This document shows positions 36,831-50,430 of a stretch of DNA of 64,000 nucleotides, piece after piece; positions within the stretch are counted from its first letter, which is position 1; each line of letters opens with the position of its first letter. Source of the stretch: Micropterus salmoides (taxonomy: Eukaryota > Chordata > Actinopteri > Centrarchiformes > Centrarchidae); NCBI RefSeq assembly GCF_014851395.1, contig NW_024044348.1, forward strand, positions 30,151,874 through 30,215,873, read 5' to 3'. The position numbers and the translations under genes are program-made. The notes under the pieces are model-generated. The model had not been told where the DNA came from and ran no database searches. It saw nothing but the letters and a program-made list of their open reading frames with translations.

Positions 36831-37830
36831 CGACTTGAGACTCGTCCTCAAAAGACTTCAGACTCGACTCGGACTTGTGGTGCGGGACTCGTGAACATTG
36901 TTTATTTTTAGGAAACGTCTGATGAGCTTGCTGTTATTCCCTCCCTCCGTTACCTATAATCTGCATACATAACATGTAGCATCTGCTGCGCGCGGCCGCA
37001 TTTGAGAGAGGACAACAAACACAGGCAGCTGCTCCGCCATTCATCATAAACTTTGGCTTTGAAACAAAGACGCGCTGAACGCAAATAGGTTAGTAACCTG
37101 TGGTGAGTAAACATGTTTAGCTCAGCATTGGCCATCTAACGTTAGCTTGCTTCTTGCTTCAGCTACAACCGACGAGAGGTTAACTCCGTCTGTCGTTCGT
37201 TATGAAAAGATGAACGAGCGTTTGTTTACTTGCCAAACTTGTGGTGGTCGATTAACGTAATCATTATGTCCCGCTGGCTGCCATCACGTTAATTATTACC
37301 GTTGGCTAGAAAGAGGTTACAGGTTTATTGTTGATCATGTAACCTTACAGTTTTATTTAGTTATAACGTTACACTGGTTTGAGAGTCTGGTGGATTGTTG
37401 ACTTACAGTAGTTTAAGCTGTCATTAACTGCATTGCACAGGTTGTTCTCTGTAAGTTAAAAACAGGTTACAGCTTTATTGATGTAACTTTACAGTTTTAT
37501 TTAGTTATAACTTACACTGGGTTTGAGAGTATGGGGAGTGTGTTGACTTACAGTATTTAATAAGCTGTCAATAATTGCATTGCACATTACAGTATATGGT
37601 TGTGCTCTGTAAATGAAAAACAGGTTACAGTTACAGAATTCCTTATAGCCATGCAGTTTTATTAGCAACCTGGATTGAACGCAGCAGGTGATACAGCATT
37701 CGTAAAAACCACAAGAGACTCGAGACTTGACTTGGACTCTTGCTCAGAGACTCGCGACTTGACTTGGATTCTAGCTCAAAGACTTGAGACTTGACTTGGA
37801 CTCTAGCTCAAAGACTTGTGAGCATCTCTG
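36831..37830. repeat. dispersed repeat with GACTCGACTTG arrays at both ends
   Basis: At 36831-36900 and 37705-37825 short runs of GACTTGACTTGGACT-type motifs repeat in the same orientation. They bracket about 800 bp of sequence that has no coding potential but contains a tandem duplication. The motif family is common in fish genomes; I cannot name the element. Confidence 0.5.
37314..37640 (+). repeat. tandem duplication, unit about 150-158 bp
   Basis: Units start with AGGTTACAG at 37314, 37464 and 37622 (third partial). They share TTACAGTTTTATTTAGTTAT and the later GTTGACTTACAGTA and GCATTGCACA blocks, with small indels between copies. Confidence 0.8.
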
Positions 37831-38481
37831 CTCATAGCCTACACAAGTTGTTGTGTCTGTTAGCTTCATTACCTATGTTTCTGCCTTGTAAGTCTGTATG
37901 TCTGGTGATGTAGTGTGTGCTTGTCCTTTGCCAGTAGGAAAGCAAATGCAGTGGAAGAGTGATACCCCTGTGCGGCCCTCTGCTCACTTAGCCCCGGCTC
38001 TGGGGCTCACTATGGTCCACTTCATCTGAAGCTCCCACATCACAAACTGCTGGCAGTACTCTCACAGACTGGAGCCCGGCTGCATTACATGCTCTCCCGT
38101 GCCATTCTCTTCCTCTGTTCCTCCAATTCTCATTCTTTCTCAATCACTCATCTTTTATTTTGGTCTCACTTTTTTTTGGTTCTGCTCTTATGACCCTCAG
38201 CTTCATCTGACCTATCTTGTGTAAGTTTAATCTTGGAAAGCACTGCAGCATCCAACCATTATACTCTAGATGAAGTGCATATCTGTGTGATCAGCATGAC
38301 TGCATTTACATCCAGCTCTCCTTCTTCCTCTCTCCCTCAGCTCGCTGTGCTTAGCCTGTCTTGACCTTTGCGTACTTACAATCTGTAGAAGCACTACAGA
38401 AGTACAGGTGAAGTGTATATCCTGAGATGGGCACCTTTCCTGACCCCAGACAGGAAATATGTTGACTACAGGAAAGTGTTT

Positions 38482-38488
<7 letters not shown>

Positions 38489-38516
<28 letters not shown>
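38489..38516 (+). repeat. (CT)n microsatellite
   Basis: Fourteen CT units. Confidence 0.95.
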
Positions 38517-38521
<5 letters not shown>

Positions 38522-40440
38522 CACATGTGCTCATCCACTCTTGTGGACGTGCCTGTATCAGCCCTATTGTAATCCAGATGGAGTAGTTATCTGGGCTGTC
38601 AAAGATCCTCAAAGGTCTGACATACAGTGCTGTAATTATACACACTGTAGTGTGGGTTTTTCTATAGTTTCATTATTAGATGAAAATGTTAAAAATAAAA
38701 TAGATGTGAGTGAGATATTGTTCCACCTCAATGCAACTGGCAGCAAAATAAAAATAAAAAATGCTTAATTGATTGAAGTGATTCTGATGTACTGGGGTAT
38801 TATGGATTTCAAAAGTGTGTGGGTGTAAATAAACATTTATGTATATGTATCATTTTATAAAGTAATTAAAGTGATATGTACTTTATCTTCTTATTTTATA
38901 GAAAAGAGATTGCACTTTTATACATGTTTTGACATATTTAATTAGATTTATTTAGATTTGATGTTTTTTATATGTAAGGAACATTTTATTGAAAGAGATG
39001 TTCTTCTAAAACAATATCATACAACTACTTTACAAAAAAAATGAATTACCTGATGGCACCATAGTTAAGAATATTCTTTCCCCCCCTAAAAAGTACTTGT
39101 TGTGTTTAAATTTTAAAAGAACTAACTTTTTAAAACAGCAGCCTATATACAGTACACTTTAATCAATTACTGCAAGTAGGTATTGTCTACACACTTGGCA
39201 ATGAAATGGCTGGGCAGGGTCATCACGGACAGTGGTAGGACTGAGCCCTGAGGCTGAAGTTTTGTTGACCCTAGTCTTCCCCAAGGGTGTTGGGGTCCTT
39301 GCCAGGAGCTTATCGCTTCACACACATTGTCATTTCCTATGGTCTCTTCTTTATTCATCCTCCTTCCTCCAGTCCTTCCTTTCCTCTGTCTCTGTAACAC
39401 TTCCTCATGTTGTCGGCACGCTGGTTCGGAGGGTTTCCTTCAGGAAGGAGAGGTCCATGTTCCGACCACAGGCTGATAGAGGGCGCCTGATAACCCCTAA
39501 GCCAAGTGTTACACTGCCAGTTGACATGAAACAGATGTCCTCCTGACCCTTTTCTCTTTGGGAACAGGACACCCAAACACAAATAGTGGGAGGCTTGAAT
39601 GTCAGCAGAGCCCCTCTGCTACTGAGAAGGTGTGCGTGATACTTCAGGCTTTATGAGCTGCAGAAAGTGTTATGATAACATTTGAGCTTTGGTGTGTCTC
39701 AGCAATCAGTCTATATACATATTATTGAAAAATGCTGTAGGCATTACAAGAAAAATTATAGAAGCTAATTTAATGGAGAAAAGGGAAGTTAGTTACTTCT
39801 CTACTGTCCTTGCACGAACCTTTTCATGTGTCGTGTGTTTTTTTCTCCACGACAATTGAATTGATGCAACAGAAATAATTAGAATACATAAAAACAAGTG
39901 TTTTAAACAATTAGCCTAAGAAAATCACTGATGGGTTCCAGTATGTTACTTGCATAGCTTTAATAAAAAAAAAAACAATAAAAACTAAGAAATTAGTTGA
40001 AATGTGACAGTGCACCATCATTTTAACCTATACATGTAGATACTGATTGTAGCCCCACCGCTGCCCTATGAAAACCATGTATCTCCATGGCTTTAGTATT
40101 TCTTTATGGGTTGAAAAAAATCACTTACTTAAAAAACCCCAACAGATTGTATTATCTGAAAAATGCATTGTCCCAAACAGATCTGCTTTTCTTAGTTCAT
40201 GAAAAGCTGATGATTGGCAGAAACATAGTTTTCACTGGACAGGGACTACACTCATTAGTAATTACAATCACGAGGATATTGTCTGAAATTGTTTCTTATC
40301 AACAGTGGTAAGCTTGGAGATATCCAGCAGCCCTGACACTAAATGTCACATGTTTTAGTATTATACAGAAACTAGGAAATTATGTAATGTATGTCCCCAA
40401 GCCTAGGTTATCTCACATACATAGACAGATAAACACATGC

Positions 40441-40460
40441 GCACACACACACACACACCT
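40441..40460 (+). repeat. (AC)n microsatellite; second copy at 40687-40708
   Basis: Two short AC tracts about 240 bases apart, flanking unique sequence. Confidence 0.85.
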
Positions 40461-43400
40461 ACACACACAAACACAGGTCAGTCTCTTGGGGAAAAAGGTG
40501 GAGTTGAGTGTGCACAGAGACCTTACAGCCCTGTGACCTCATTACTATTCAGAACCAGTGGTGAGAAGACAAGTTGTGCTGCGTTCCCAGTACAGCTCAC
40601 CCCCAGCACTAGTAGATGATGTGCACGAATTGGGGGGATGTGGGGTGGGCAGCAGCTTCTCCTGAACTCCACCCCCACTACTTCTACACACACACACACA
40701 CACACACAATCACTTCCTGCTGAGAGATAGGCGGCCTCTGCTTTCTGTCAGGGTGTCCTCAGCCGCAGACCCCTGGGGCCTCTCGCTTGGTGGGAATCTC
40801 GCCTTCTCACTCCACAGATGCCCCCCTCCCTACAGATGAGAAGGAAAACAAGACCTGAGGAAGACACTGCTGCTCATTCTCTGCTATCGTCTCCCATATT
40901 TTCTTTGCTATCTCTCTCCTACACCCCCGTCCCCTTCTCTTCTTCTCTTTCTTCTGCCCAGGTGGTCGATAGCGTTAATTGGCTCACTCAGTCACTGGTA
41001 CATTGATTGCGGTCACTAATAAAGGGGCTATTGATTGGCACTTTGTTTAACACTGGCCCATGCAGTGAGAGTTGCCCTCTAATACTATCCTGACAGCCAC
41101 CTTTTCCTGTTTGCCAGTCTCTTAATGTCATAAATTATGTCAGTCGATTAAGGAGATATTTCTTTCCTCAGGTTTTTGCCCCATCAGTGTAAGGACATTT
41201 TTCGATAGGCACCGGAGAGCTGAACGACCCAGCATCTTGGGTATTAGGCTTGTTTGCTGTCCAACCCACAGTCAGATGAAAAGATTGATATAAACTTTGC
41301 AGTACAAATATATATTCTGGCATTACAAAGCTGGATTTTTAACATACTGCATAAATCAAGTAGAGAAGTGCAGAAAAAACTTTAAATTGTAATTTTAGAG
41401 ACAGTGAAGGGTTTGGAGCTCTTTCTCCATTAATGAATGAATGTCCAGTAATGCGCTATGTAGCAAGTTATCCTCTGTAATACATTAGTTTTGAAAAGTT
41501 AATTTAAAAAATGCAATACTTAGTCAATAACAGGGTCTAGTGTAATGTCGGATAGATTTCCAACCAGCATTCCATACCTGCATCACAAGTAAGTCCAGAG
41601 TTTGTTGGTCAAGAAGTAGCTTCTAAAACCAGAATACACACTAGAAAGTAAAAGTACAGGAGTAGTACATTTCTGTACAGAATGTACAATGTTCGCACAG
41701 ATGTACCAAAACAGGCACATTATGGGACCTCAGGAGACCAGATGGTGACATCCTCAATATTGCCCGAAGTAACGAGTTTTACACTTTTAAAACATACAAT
41801 ATTGCACCATTGACTTGATTTTTTGGGCCATTACGTTTAGGTGACTTTGTATGTATTTACTAAAGCGCATATGGTGCAAATGGTGCCATATTGTACTTGT
41901 AAAGGTTACTCCCATAGCAACAAGTTTATACATATATTCCAAAAGGTACAAATTCAGCTCTAATGTGTGTAACTGAAGCTTTTATGTGTTAAAATAATAA
42001 TAAATAAACAAGATATAACAATAATTTATTTAACTGTTGCTCAGAGGTATCTTTGTCTGTTTCTGCCCTTTCACTTGTCAGTCTGGTTGAACTATTTTAC
42101 AGCATTTTGTTCTCCATGTACAAAACATTACTTTTGTTGCAAACCCGTCGTACAAAATGAAATGTGTTTGTAAAGAGGTCTTTCCACAACCTACAAAAAA
42201 GCATGAAAGACAGTTCAAAAACATACAGAGGTCCTGTCAGTCATCCGACTGTACCAAATCAACCTTTTGTGGCAGGCGATTCCAAACTTTTGAACGGTAA
42301 TATATTATATGTTCACATATTTGTGTTTAGGTGAAAACTCAATACACACTTTTTTAATTTAATAAAAAAAATTTAATTGTTGTGAGGGTGATCTCTCTCT
42401 GTCACAATAAGTTATAAACTGCCAGCTACTTTAAGTCGACTGCACAGTTTCCCATCAACCTGAGTCAGTTGTAACAAACCTAGCAAGCGACCACAGAAGT
42501 CGAATTAGATAACGTAAAACAGTGGTTGTAAATGGCAGAATGTTGAAAAACATTTGGCTTCTGTTACTGCAAATGGTTGTAGTTAAAATGCAAATTTAAC
42601 TGAACCTTGTGAAAAAAAGGGGTCAAATATTTTAGTTCACTAAGATACAAAGATCATCATGACATTTGTGTGACATTTATATTTAATAGCATCCACTTTA
42701 AAACTGATTCAATGAACACATTTGAAACACAATAGGTAATGTAGATGAAGTGGTATTTGAGCTCATCTGCTTCAGTTGAGGGAGTTATTTGGTTGGCAAA
42801 CACTGAGATATAGCATGTCGGTAAGATAGCCTTGGTTTGTAGGGGCTGTAAGGATTAATAAATATACAGTATTGATGTTTTAGACAACAGGCAAGTCAAA
42901 GCACTGCTTTTGACTTCCTTGGTCACTTCAAATGTCCCTCACATCACCGAGGAAATTCAGCAACATTTGGATCCAAATTGTATTACTCTCAGCACATTAA
43001 TTCTCTGAATTGTTACCTAAGGCAGGAACATTTTACAACATTTGCTGATAATTGGGCACCTAATTTAGAGTAGTACAAGGTAATTTTCTCTTTACATTTT
43101 TAGTAGACACGTCTCTTCCTCTGTGAGGAACACGCAGGTCGACAGGAAACAGCCTGCGCAATATTCTCAACATGAACTCAATATCTAGTTTTATTGCAAT
43201 TAGCTGTTTGCTATTCTTCACCGAGCAGTGCTGAAGGTCCAGTGAATCAAAGGCAGGTCTCCTGAGTAAGACGATGAAACCTGGAAATGGGGTGTAAGTA
43301 CCTCCATGAGAGATTTAATTATCGCCATTAAATATTCAATGATCAATAGAATTTGTTTTAGCCGATCAATAGGTGGCCAGGCCTGAGAAGGACAATGTGC

Positions 43401-45590
43401 ATAAGTTACTATTTGCATTTCAAAGCAGGTGTCACGTGGCCCCATTGGAAATCTATACCATTTTGTTAGGCTGTATTTCATATTTAGCTGCTTTATCCCC
43501 TTATCACTGACTGCTATTGATTCCCTTCCCTTTATTTACTGCCTGCAAACTGCCTTAGGTTTAAAATGTCAAAATGTTTTTAGGGAATCCGATATACCTC
43601 CATCTGCCTTCCTCATCTCATATCAAGCTCTTTATTTCTCTCCCCCCCTCGCTCTCTTTAATTCCCTTGTCTCTCTTTCCTCTCTCTTCCTCCCTCGCTT
43701 TCACTACCACTCTCAGTAGAGTTGGAAATTAAACCCTGTCATCTTCCCACCCACCGTACAGATCTCTGCTCACTCGGGTGTGAATCTGCACATTATTCAA
43801 ATAAATATCTCAGAAGTGTCAGGGGAATACTCCGAGCCACTTCAAAGACGCCCACCCACCCCACAACCCTTCAGTGTTGCTTGTTCTCGCTGGAGTCCTA
43901 TTTTGTTTACCTGAACCAGCTCTAATGGCTTGTTTATCGCAGCACCTATCACATGTTCAAGAGCGACATTTAGCCAAGTTCAAGTACATGCGTGTTCAGG
44001 TCTCACCTAGGCTTTGATTGTTCTCAAACATCGAATGTGATGTTGTTTAGTTTTTGCCAAAAACATTGTTTCTCTCAGTTTTTCGTGCAGCCTCTGATTT
44101 ATCTCTTAACCCAGTGTTTCATTCCTCTTTCTAGTTTTGTGCCCTCTGTCTAATCCCTCACTATATTTCCTCTGCCTCTCTTATCCTCCACCTTTACAGT
44201 TCACTTAGTTGGATTCCTTAGATGGGATAACGACCCAAAACTACACGCAGGATATTCTTTTATGATAAGTACACTTAAATTATACACTTATTTCAGTTAT
44301 ACACTTTGATCTTAATTATGTAATTGTATCAAGGCCATATGCAGTATAATTCCCATGATGGGGCGCTGCTTTTGAGTACAAAGTAATGGCAAAGAAAAAT
44401 ACGATTTTCTTTCACACTATATACAGTATAGGCCTATAAATATTCCTAAAGGTAAGTATATACACAACTATGAAGGTGTAAATGGAAATTCAGGACAAAG
44501 GGTTTATCAATATCACAAATACTTCAAAATGCACATTTACTATACAAAGTGTACACATGTATATGTGCCAGACTTAATACAACCCATCAGCTAAAACGCT
44601 GATGAGGGCCACATGATCAATATGCTGCTAAACCACAGTGTATGTGCTATACGTATTGAGCTAAACAGGAGCTGCTAGTATAGAAATATTGAGCACCCAT
44701 CAACTATGAAATGCGAAACAATATCTGGATTATAGCGCTGTGTGCTCTCTATGGAGGCTTATATGGGGCCACCACTCTATCTGTGAGCAGGCCTATCTAT
44801 CGGCGCATCCCTCAGCCGGTAGACCACAGAGGTCAGGGAGTTAACCTTCAGAGACCAGAGGTCTGCATGAAGCATCATCAGTGCCATCAGGATACATGGC
44901 CTCAGCCTGCCGCACAGCTGGGGGATGGAAAATCTGGATGAACTGAATGGGTGTGTGTGCATGTACTTGCTAGCACATCTATATGTGTCTGTGTGCATCT
45001 GTGTTGGTAGTGTAAATATGAGGGTCATGAATGATGGTTAAAATGTTGCAATAACCTCAAAGGCAGAAGGAGACACATGCTGGCCTGATAAGGATGTGTG
45101 AGTCTGCTGAACACCCTTACCCATAATTAATAGGCACTGATACAGGCTATTCATACAATTTATATTCTGAATGTAGGAATCAATTTTACAAGATGGGAAA
45201 AAATAACTTGAGTAGCCTAGAAAACAAAATACATAAATATTATGCATATAAAATATAATAAATTAAACACATTATTTGGTATTATAAATCATAATTCTGT
45301 AGTAGTAGACACAGCTTCCCACTCAAATCCATTTAATTTGACCACATACATGATAAAAGAGACCTAACGTCTGATCACCTGTGTATATCTGTGTGTTTTA
45401 TGATCTTTAAAAAAACGTTTTTGTTTTACTTGGTTGTCTATATTTTGCGTGTTTGTTCAGTTACATGAAATAATCTGCGCTGGCATTTTTTGTTCTTCAG
45501 GGGATAGTTAACACTGGTCCACACCTGGGGAGGTGGCGGTAATGCAGGGTAATTATTGCAAGTCGTTTTAACATTTAGGGTAACGTTTGT

Positions 45591-45720
45591 TGCCTGCCAT
45601 AAATTGGAAAAGCGGATCACGCGGAGGTCGAACCCAACGTCCTACGAACGCGCGCACTGTTTCCATGATTGAAGTTTCTGTGGAGCGACACTGCAAGGTT
45701 AGCCTGTGAGAGACTAACTA
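45591..45720 (+). other. small CpG cluster, possible promoter
   Basis: About a dozen CpGs lie in roughly 70 bases (45615-45680), including ACGAACGCGCGC, within otherwise CpG-poor desert. AAGGTTAGC after it could act as a splice donor for a non-coding first exon. No coding frame is attached. Confidence 0.25.
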
Positions 45721-48700
45721 AAGTAAAATACAGTTTTCAGCTTGTATTTTCAGTGGTGACATTATTTACTTAGCTAAGCTACATCACCAACAAAACTGGC
45801 AACTTTTGTAGTTAACATTACTTGCTACTCAAACAGGCGTTTTTAGCCAGGCTTGTTAAACGTTAATCTACTAGTTATTTGTTTTTGAAGAAGGGGTCGA
45901 CAGTTAAGCTTATGTCTCAATGTTCATAATGTTAAGTGTTGAATTTGAGAAGCTGTGAACAACATGTTTGGAAGGGTTAGGGACTTTGTAACTTTACTTA
46001 TCATCTATCTATCTATCTGTCTATCTATCTCACCCAGTATCTATTTATCTGAGATCTTTCCAATCCTTTAAATTTCCCTGATCCAGAATCCAGCTCCTCC
46101 AAAATGCTCAGCATTGGCGTGATTATACATGTTGAAAGACATCACTCATGATTTGGCTGGGACACTTCAGCTTGTATGTTTAAATTGCTCCCAGTAGTAT
46201 CCTTAATCTGGGTGGAAATCAATATGGCTTTTACTGTCACATTGGAGGGGCGGGGACCTTGTATTGATGTTCAGATGTCATTTCAGGGGGATTTGATGTT
46301 TCTGTCCTCTCTTCAGTGAGGAGGTGGCGCAATAGATCAACTGATGGTGTCTACTTGCTTTCTCCAGGGTTTTACTGGAGCCTGCCGTTGTTTTGTAGCA
46401 AAATTGCACATGTAAAGTTGAGTCAGACCGTGCTGAGCTTAATAAAAATGAGAAGGAAAGGTTTAGGGAAAGATGCTATTGATTTTTTTTGTCTGGAAAG
46501 ATGTTTGAATTTAAGCCTGATATCTTAATGGGGTTATCATGTAAGCTCCAAACCCAGGATGGGGGCTCTGAACAAATATTATCACATGCAGATGACGCAC
46601 GCACGCACGCACAAACACACGCACGCACATTTTATCTAGCCATTTGATTGAGTATAGAAACTCTTGTGTGTCAAAAGTAGAATTTAGTTTTGGTCTTAAT
46701 CTGTTGTAGTAAATATGTTTTTGCATCTTTATTCACTGTTTAAGGATTTAGAGTGTGGGGACGGCACTGCAAAGGTGAAATAGAGTAGGGGTGTAGTAGT
46801 ACATTAGCTCCGGATGGAGATTGGTGAGGTTATAAATACACTGAGGAGGGAGAAAGGGAAAGGTAATAATGTTGATGGGAGTTAGGATTGAGTAATGTTT
46901 TAATCAGAGTGCATAGGGTGGAGATGAGGTATTGGGGGGATATGTATAAACCAGCAGTAGGTAGCTATGGGTTGGAGTGATTGCTGTATACAGGATAAAT
47001 ATTCATACATGCATGCTTTTTAGGCTTCCAATTATTTCTATTTGTCTATATGTATGTATTTCACATGTATATGTATTATTTGTAATGTTTCAGATGTAGT
47101 AATCTATAATGTGACTAGTCAGTCTTTATATTGAATTGAATTCTTGAGTTTCTGAAATTGTTGTTTGTTTTGCCTTGTTAAGGATTGAACAAGGACGGAG
47201 CCACAGTAAACTGGTTAGATGAAGAGGTGACAGGTAGTTACTTGTGTGGGGGAACTCAAACCTGCAACATGTCATCTAGGTAGGCACCATCTCTTACTGT
47301 GTCATTCCTGTCACTCCTGCTGGGCCTCCATCACAGATTCTGATGTCAGTGGATTGTGTTACAGAGTGCACACTAATCACAACTTTATGAACATTTGGCA
47401 GCTGCTCAAAACACCTATAAGTTGGTTGATATATTGTCTATCTATGATATCTTTGCCTTGCCACAGCTTCAGAGGAAATATTCTTTTCCATTATTTTGAA
47501 TTGTATAAACATTGTTGTTAACACAATACACTTTTAACACAATACACTTTTAACAATTTGCAGTCTTGTTTCACTTGAATGAAGTTATTTGTAGTTTACA
47601 TAATTAGTTTTGAATTGTTTTGTTAGCTTCCTATACCTATTCCAATAACCCAGAAATGGAGTTTGCTCCATGTTGCTCTGTTTATTATTATTATTATTTA
47701 TAGCTTTAGCTTTTCTCCTTTGTGTCAGTCTCCATCCCTCTCTTTCCCTGTCCCACTGTTTCTCTCCAAGGAGTCTTGCCTCCTCCCCGACAGCCCGTGA
47801 GCCCTAGAGTCACATTTCAGGCCTGGCTGCTACTTAAAGGACCATAATCTGCTTGGCGAATGGCTACAGTGTGGCGGACTGAGCGGAAGCAAATTATTCG
47901 CTTTAAGGACTCCTGCTGCTGTGGGACCCGGGGCTAGTGGCTGGTGCCGTTAACGTTAACACACACAGTGTGCAAGCCATCATTATTTATTTAGCCCGTT
48001 AAGTGTTTAAAGTGGAAAAGGCCCACCGGGACACAGCTTGGTTGATAAAATTATTCCACATATATATATATATGGTTAAATCCTTAAGGGATAGAAACAA
48101 GGAAGATGAAGCCTTCCCTACATTTTTAGATGCAAGTTCTGATCACATGATAACAGACATGCCGACATGGTGGTATTACAGACCTCACAACATGGGAGGA
48201 ATTCACTGTGTTTAATGTGAATGTTTCCTGGACTGTGTGTGAGAGATAGCAGGACCGTGTCTATGTGTGTGTGTCAGACAAGAATAATATGCATAAGTGT
48301 TTGTGGTTGTGTTTGACACAGTGTTACCAATTTTGCATTTCCACATAATGTCACTACAGCTAACCTGAGTTGTTTAGCAAGCCCTGGCTGAAGATAAATA
48401 TCGATATCCTCTAGCATTCACAATGTCATCGGCAACCCCGACTCACCTTGAAGCATGTGCGTGTGTGTGTATGCAGTTGTGTTTCTGTATCCAGGTGCAT
48501 CTGTTTGATCACAGTAATAGACAGAGGGGATAACATATTTGTTTTCTCTCAGTGTGTGTGAATAAGGAGTACCAACATTAATAAGTAATCACTGGATGTT
48601 GGCCCTCCCATAATATGTTGGGCCAGCAGCACTTGCCCCCTGTAATGACACTATTATAGGACCGAAGTAGCCAGCTGAGAGTTTACCTCTAGGGAATCTC

Positions 48701-49620
48701 TTCTCTGTCTCCACTCTGCCTCAGCTCCTTGTCGTAAGGGCCGGGAAGGTGTCTGTTGCACCTGGACCTACAGTGCAACTACACAAATGCAGCTGCCTTT
48801 TCTTTCTTATATCTATCTATATCTATATATATATATATGCAGTCAACTTTGGGGGAATGTTTTTTGTGGATGTGTAATTTCTTATAATAATGACAGCACA
48901 GAGAGAAAAAAGAGAAATTTAGCTACTTTTTAGTAGACGATATAAAGTACAGTGATGGTAGAGACAGAGAGCGGGATGAGGGGAGAGAGAGGGAACTGAA
49001 CAGATTGAATGGCTAATGAAATGGGTACCTCCAGGCCTGAATAAATTCTCTGGTCTGGCGATCCCCCAGGATGCTGGCCTCCCAGGGAGATTAATGACCA
49101 CTGGGCCATGGTATAATGAAGTAGTTTGCCTTGGCAATGTGCTTGTGAATTCATCATAGTGTCCACAAGTGGGCTGGCCGAGCACAACATCTTTATAAAT
49201 CCCTCTCACTCTTCTCTCCTGCTGCTCCTGATTTATGGTTCCACCACCCCCAAATGGTTTGGCCCCTCTCACCAGACCCCGCCCTGGCTGACCATCACTA
49301 TCCTACCGAAATCCAGGTCACTGCACTGATGGGAAAGAAATGGGAGGCTAATCAGATAATGGGAGGTGAAAATGGGCATGAGTGAGTCTTCAATCCCTGA
49401 ACTTCTACTCTGCCTGTCTCTGTTTCTTTGTCTCTGTCTCACTTGCGTGCACAGAGTACTGTAAAAGGTTATCCCCTCTGTTTTCCATATGGCTCAACTG
49501 AATTTGTAAACTCATTTGCGTTCATTTGCGTTCATTTGCTGGTCAGGATGTACTAAGCAATTATCTGTTCCTCAAAACTCTTACTGATCACAAATTTCTT
49601 CAGGCCATGGCATTATTTTT
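45721..49620. other. intergenic; enhancer-like blocks near 47780-47960 and 48990-49330
   Basis: Both blocks are unique and GC-balanced. 48990-49330 includes GAGATTAATGACC and TTTATAAATCC. Short AT microsatellites lie at 48055-48073 and 48815-48838. A 10-bp motif (CATTTGCGTT) repeats three times at 49512-49540. No gene was seen. Confidence 0.35.
46003..46030 (+). repeat. (ATCT)n tetranucleotide repeat
   Basis: Seven near-perfect ATCT units with one GTCT variant. Confidence 0.9.
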
Positions 49621-49689
49621 AGCATTTATTGTATATGGTGGTGGCTGTACTTGGAACTGACAGTCACTTCTGCTTCTAAAAAAAGCTTA

Positions 49690-50430
49690 AAAAATGGTTT
49701 TGACTGCAGAATAAATTTGTGGACAATCAAATGCTTCCCTGATGGTATTGCATGATGAATAAGTATCTGCCTGTACTTCTCATTATTGAGGAGACCATTA
49801 TTTCTGACCAAATCCCCGACTCCATTTGCAGAAATTCAGCCCCAGACTTGCAAGGAACCTTCACCATGCTTCACTGTAGCCTGCACATACTTGGTCTTGT
49901 ACTGCTCTCCAGTGCTTTGGTGAACAACCTGCCTTCAGCTACAGCCAAATATTTCAATTTCATTGACTCATCAGGCCAGAATACCTGCTGCCATTTTCCT
50001 GTGTTTCTGTGGATAGTTGAATTGCTTGGCCTTGTTTCCATTTGGGAGGTATTGCGTTTTGGTAGCAAGTCCTTCATGAAGGCCACTTCTCACCAGACTT
50101 CTCTGGACTATATGGAGTATATAGGTGTACCAGGATCCCACTTTTTTCTGCCAGTTCTGACCTAATGACACTGCTGGGCATCTTCTGATTGCAAAAGGTA
50201 AGCATGATTCATCTCATTTCATCTGCTGCAGTAAGTTTCTTTGGCCGACCCCTGCATCTATGGACCTCACTGTTGCCCGTTTCTTTGTGCTTCTTCAAAA
50301 GAGCTTGGACAGCGCTTCTGGAAACCCCTGTCTGCCTTGAAATGTCTGCCTGGGAGAGACCTTGCTGATGCAGTATAACTCCCTTGTGTCTTGTTGCTGT
50401 GGTCAGTCTTGCCATGGTGTATGACTTTTG
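49690..50430 (-). pseudogene. dead Tc1-like transposase copy
   Basis: The N-terminus (50209-50414) reads MARLTTATRHKGVILHQQGL with helix-turn-helix features and a GRPKKL hook-like motif. Further fragments in other frames show PDES (first catalytic Asp region, near 49990) and NNEKYRQILIHHAIPSGK. The sequence departs from the family after FILQ near 49710, before the second catalytic Asp motif (DNDPKH in relatives) and the final Glu region. At least two frameshifts are present. No terminal inverted repeats were found. It is old and immobile. Confidence 0.85.

Larger units (their letters stand above)
37831..45590. other. intergenic; enhancer-like blocks near 40960-41160 and 43160-43530
   Basis: 43160-43530 includes ACTATTTGCATTTCAAAG (octamer-type POU site plus a SOX/TCF-like CAAAG) and AGATTTAATTATCGCC. 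40960-41160 includes GCGTTAATTGGCTC and CATTGATTGCGG. 41600-42000 has GTACCAAAA-like motifs that could be a decayed transposon. No gene was seen. Confidence 0.35.

Noticed and set aside
41600..42000. Possible decayed DNA transposon with GTACCAAAA motifs
   Set aside because: No matching inverted ends or target duplication could be located.
47160..47235. Possible small exon between TTGTTAAG and GTAGTTAC
   Set aside because: The acceptor lacks a proper pyrimidine tract ending in AG near a coding frame, and no partner exon was found.
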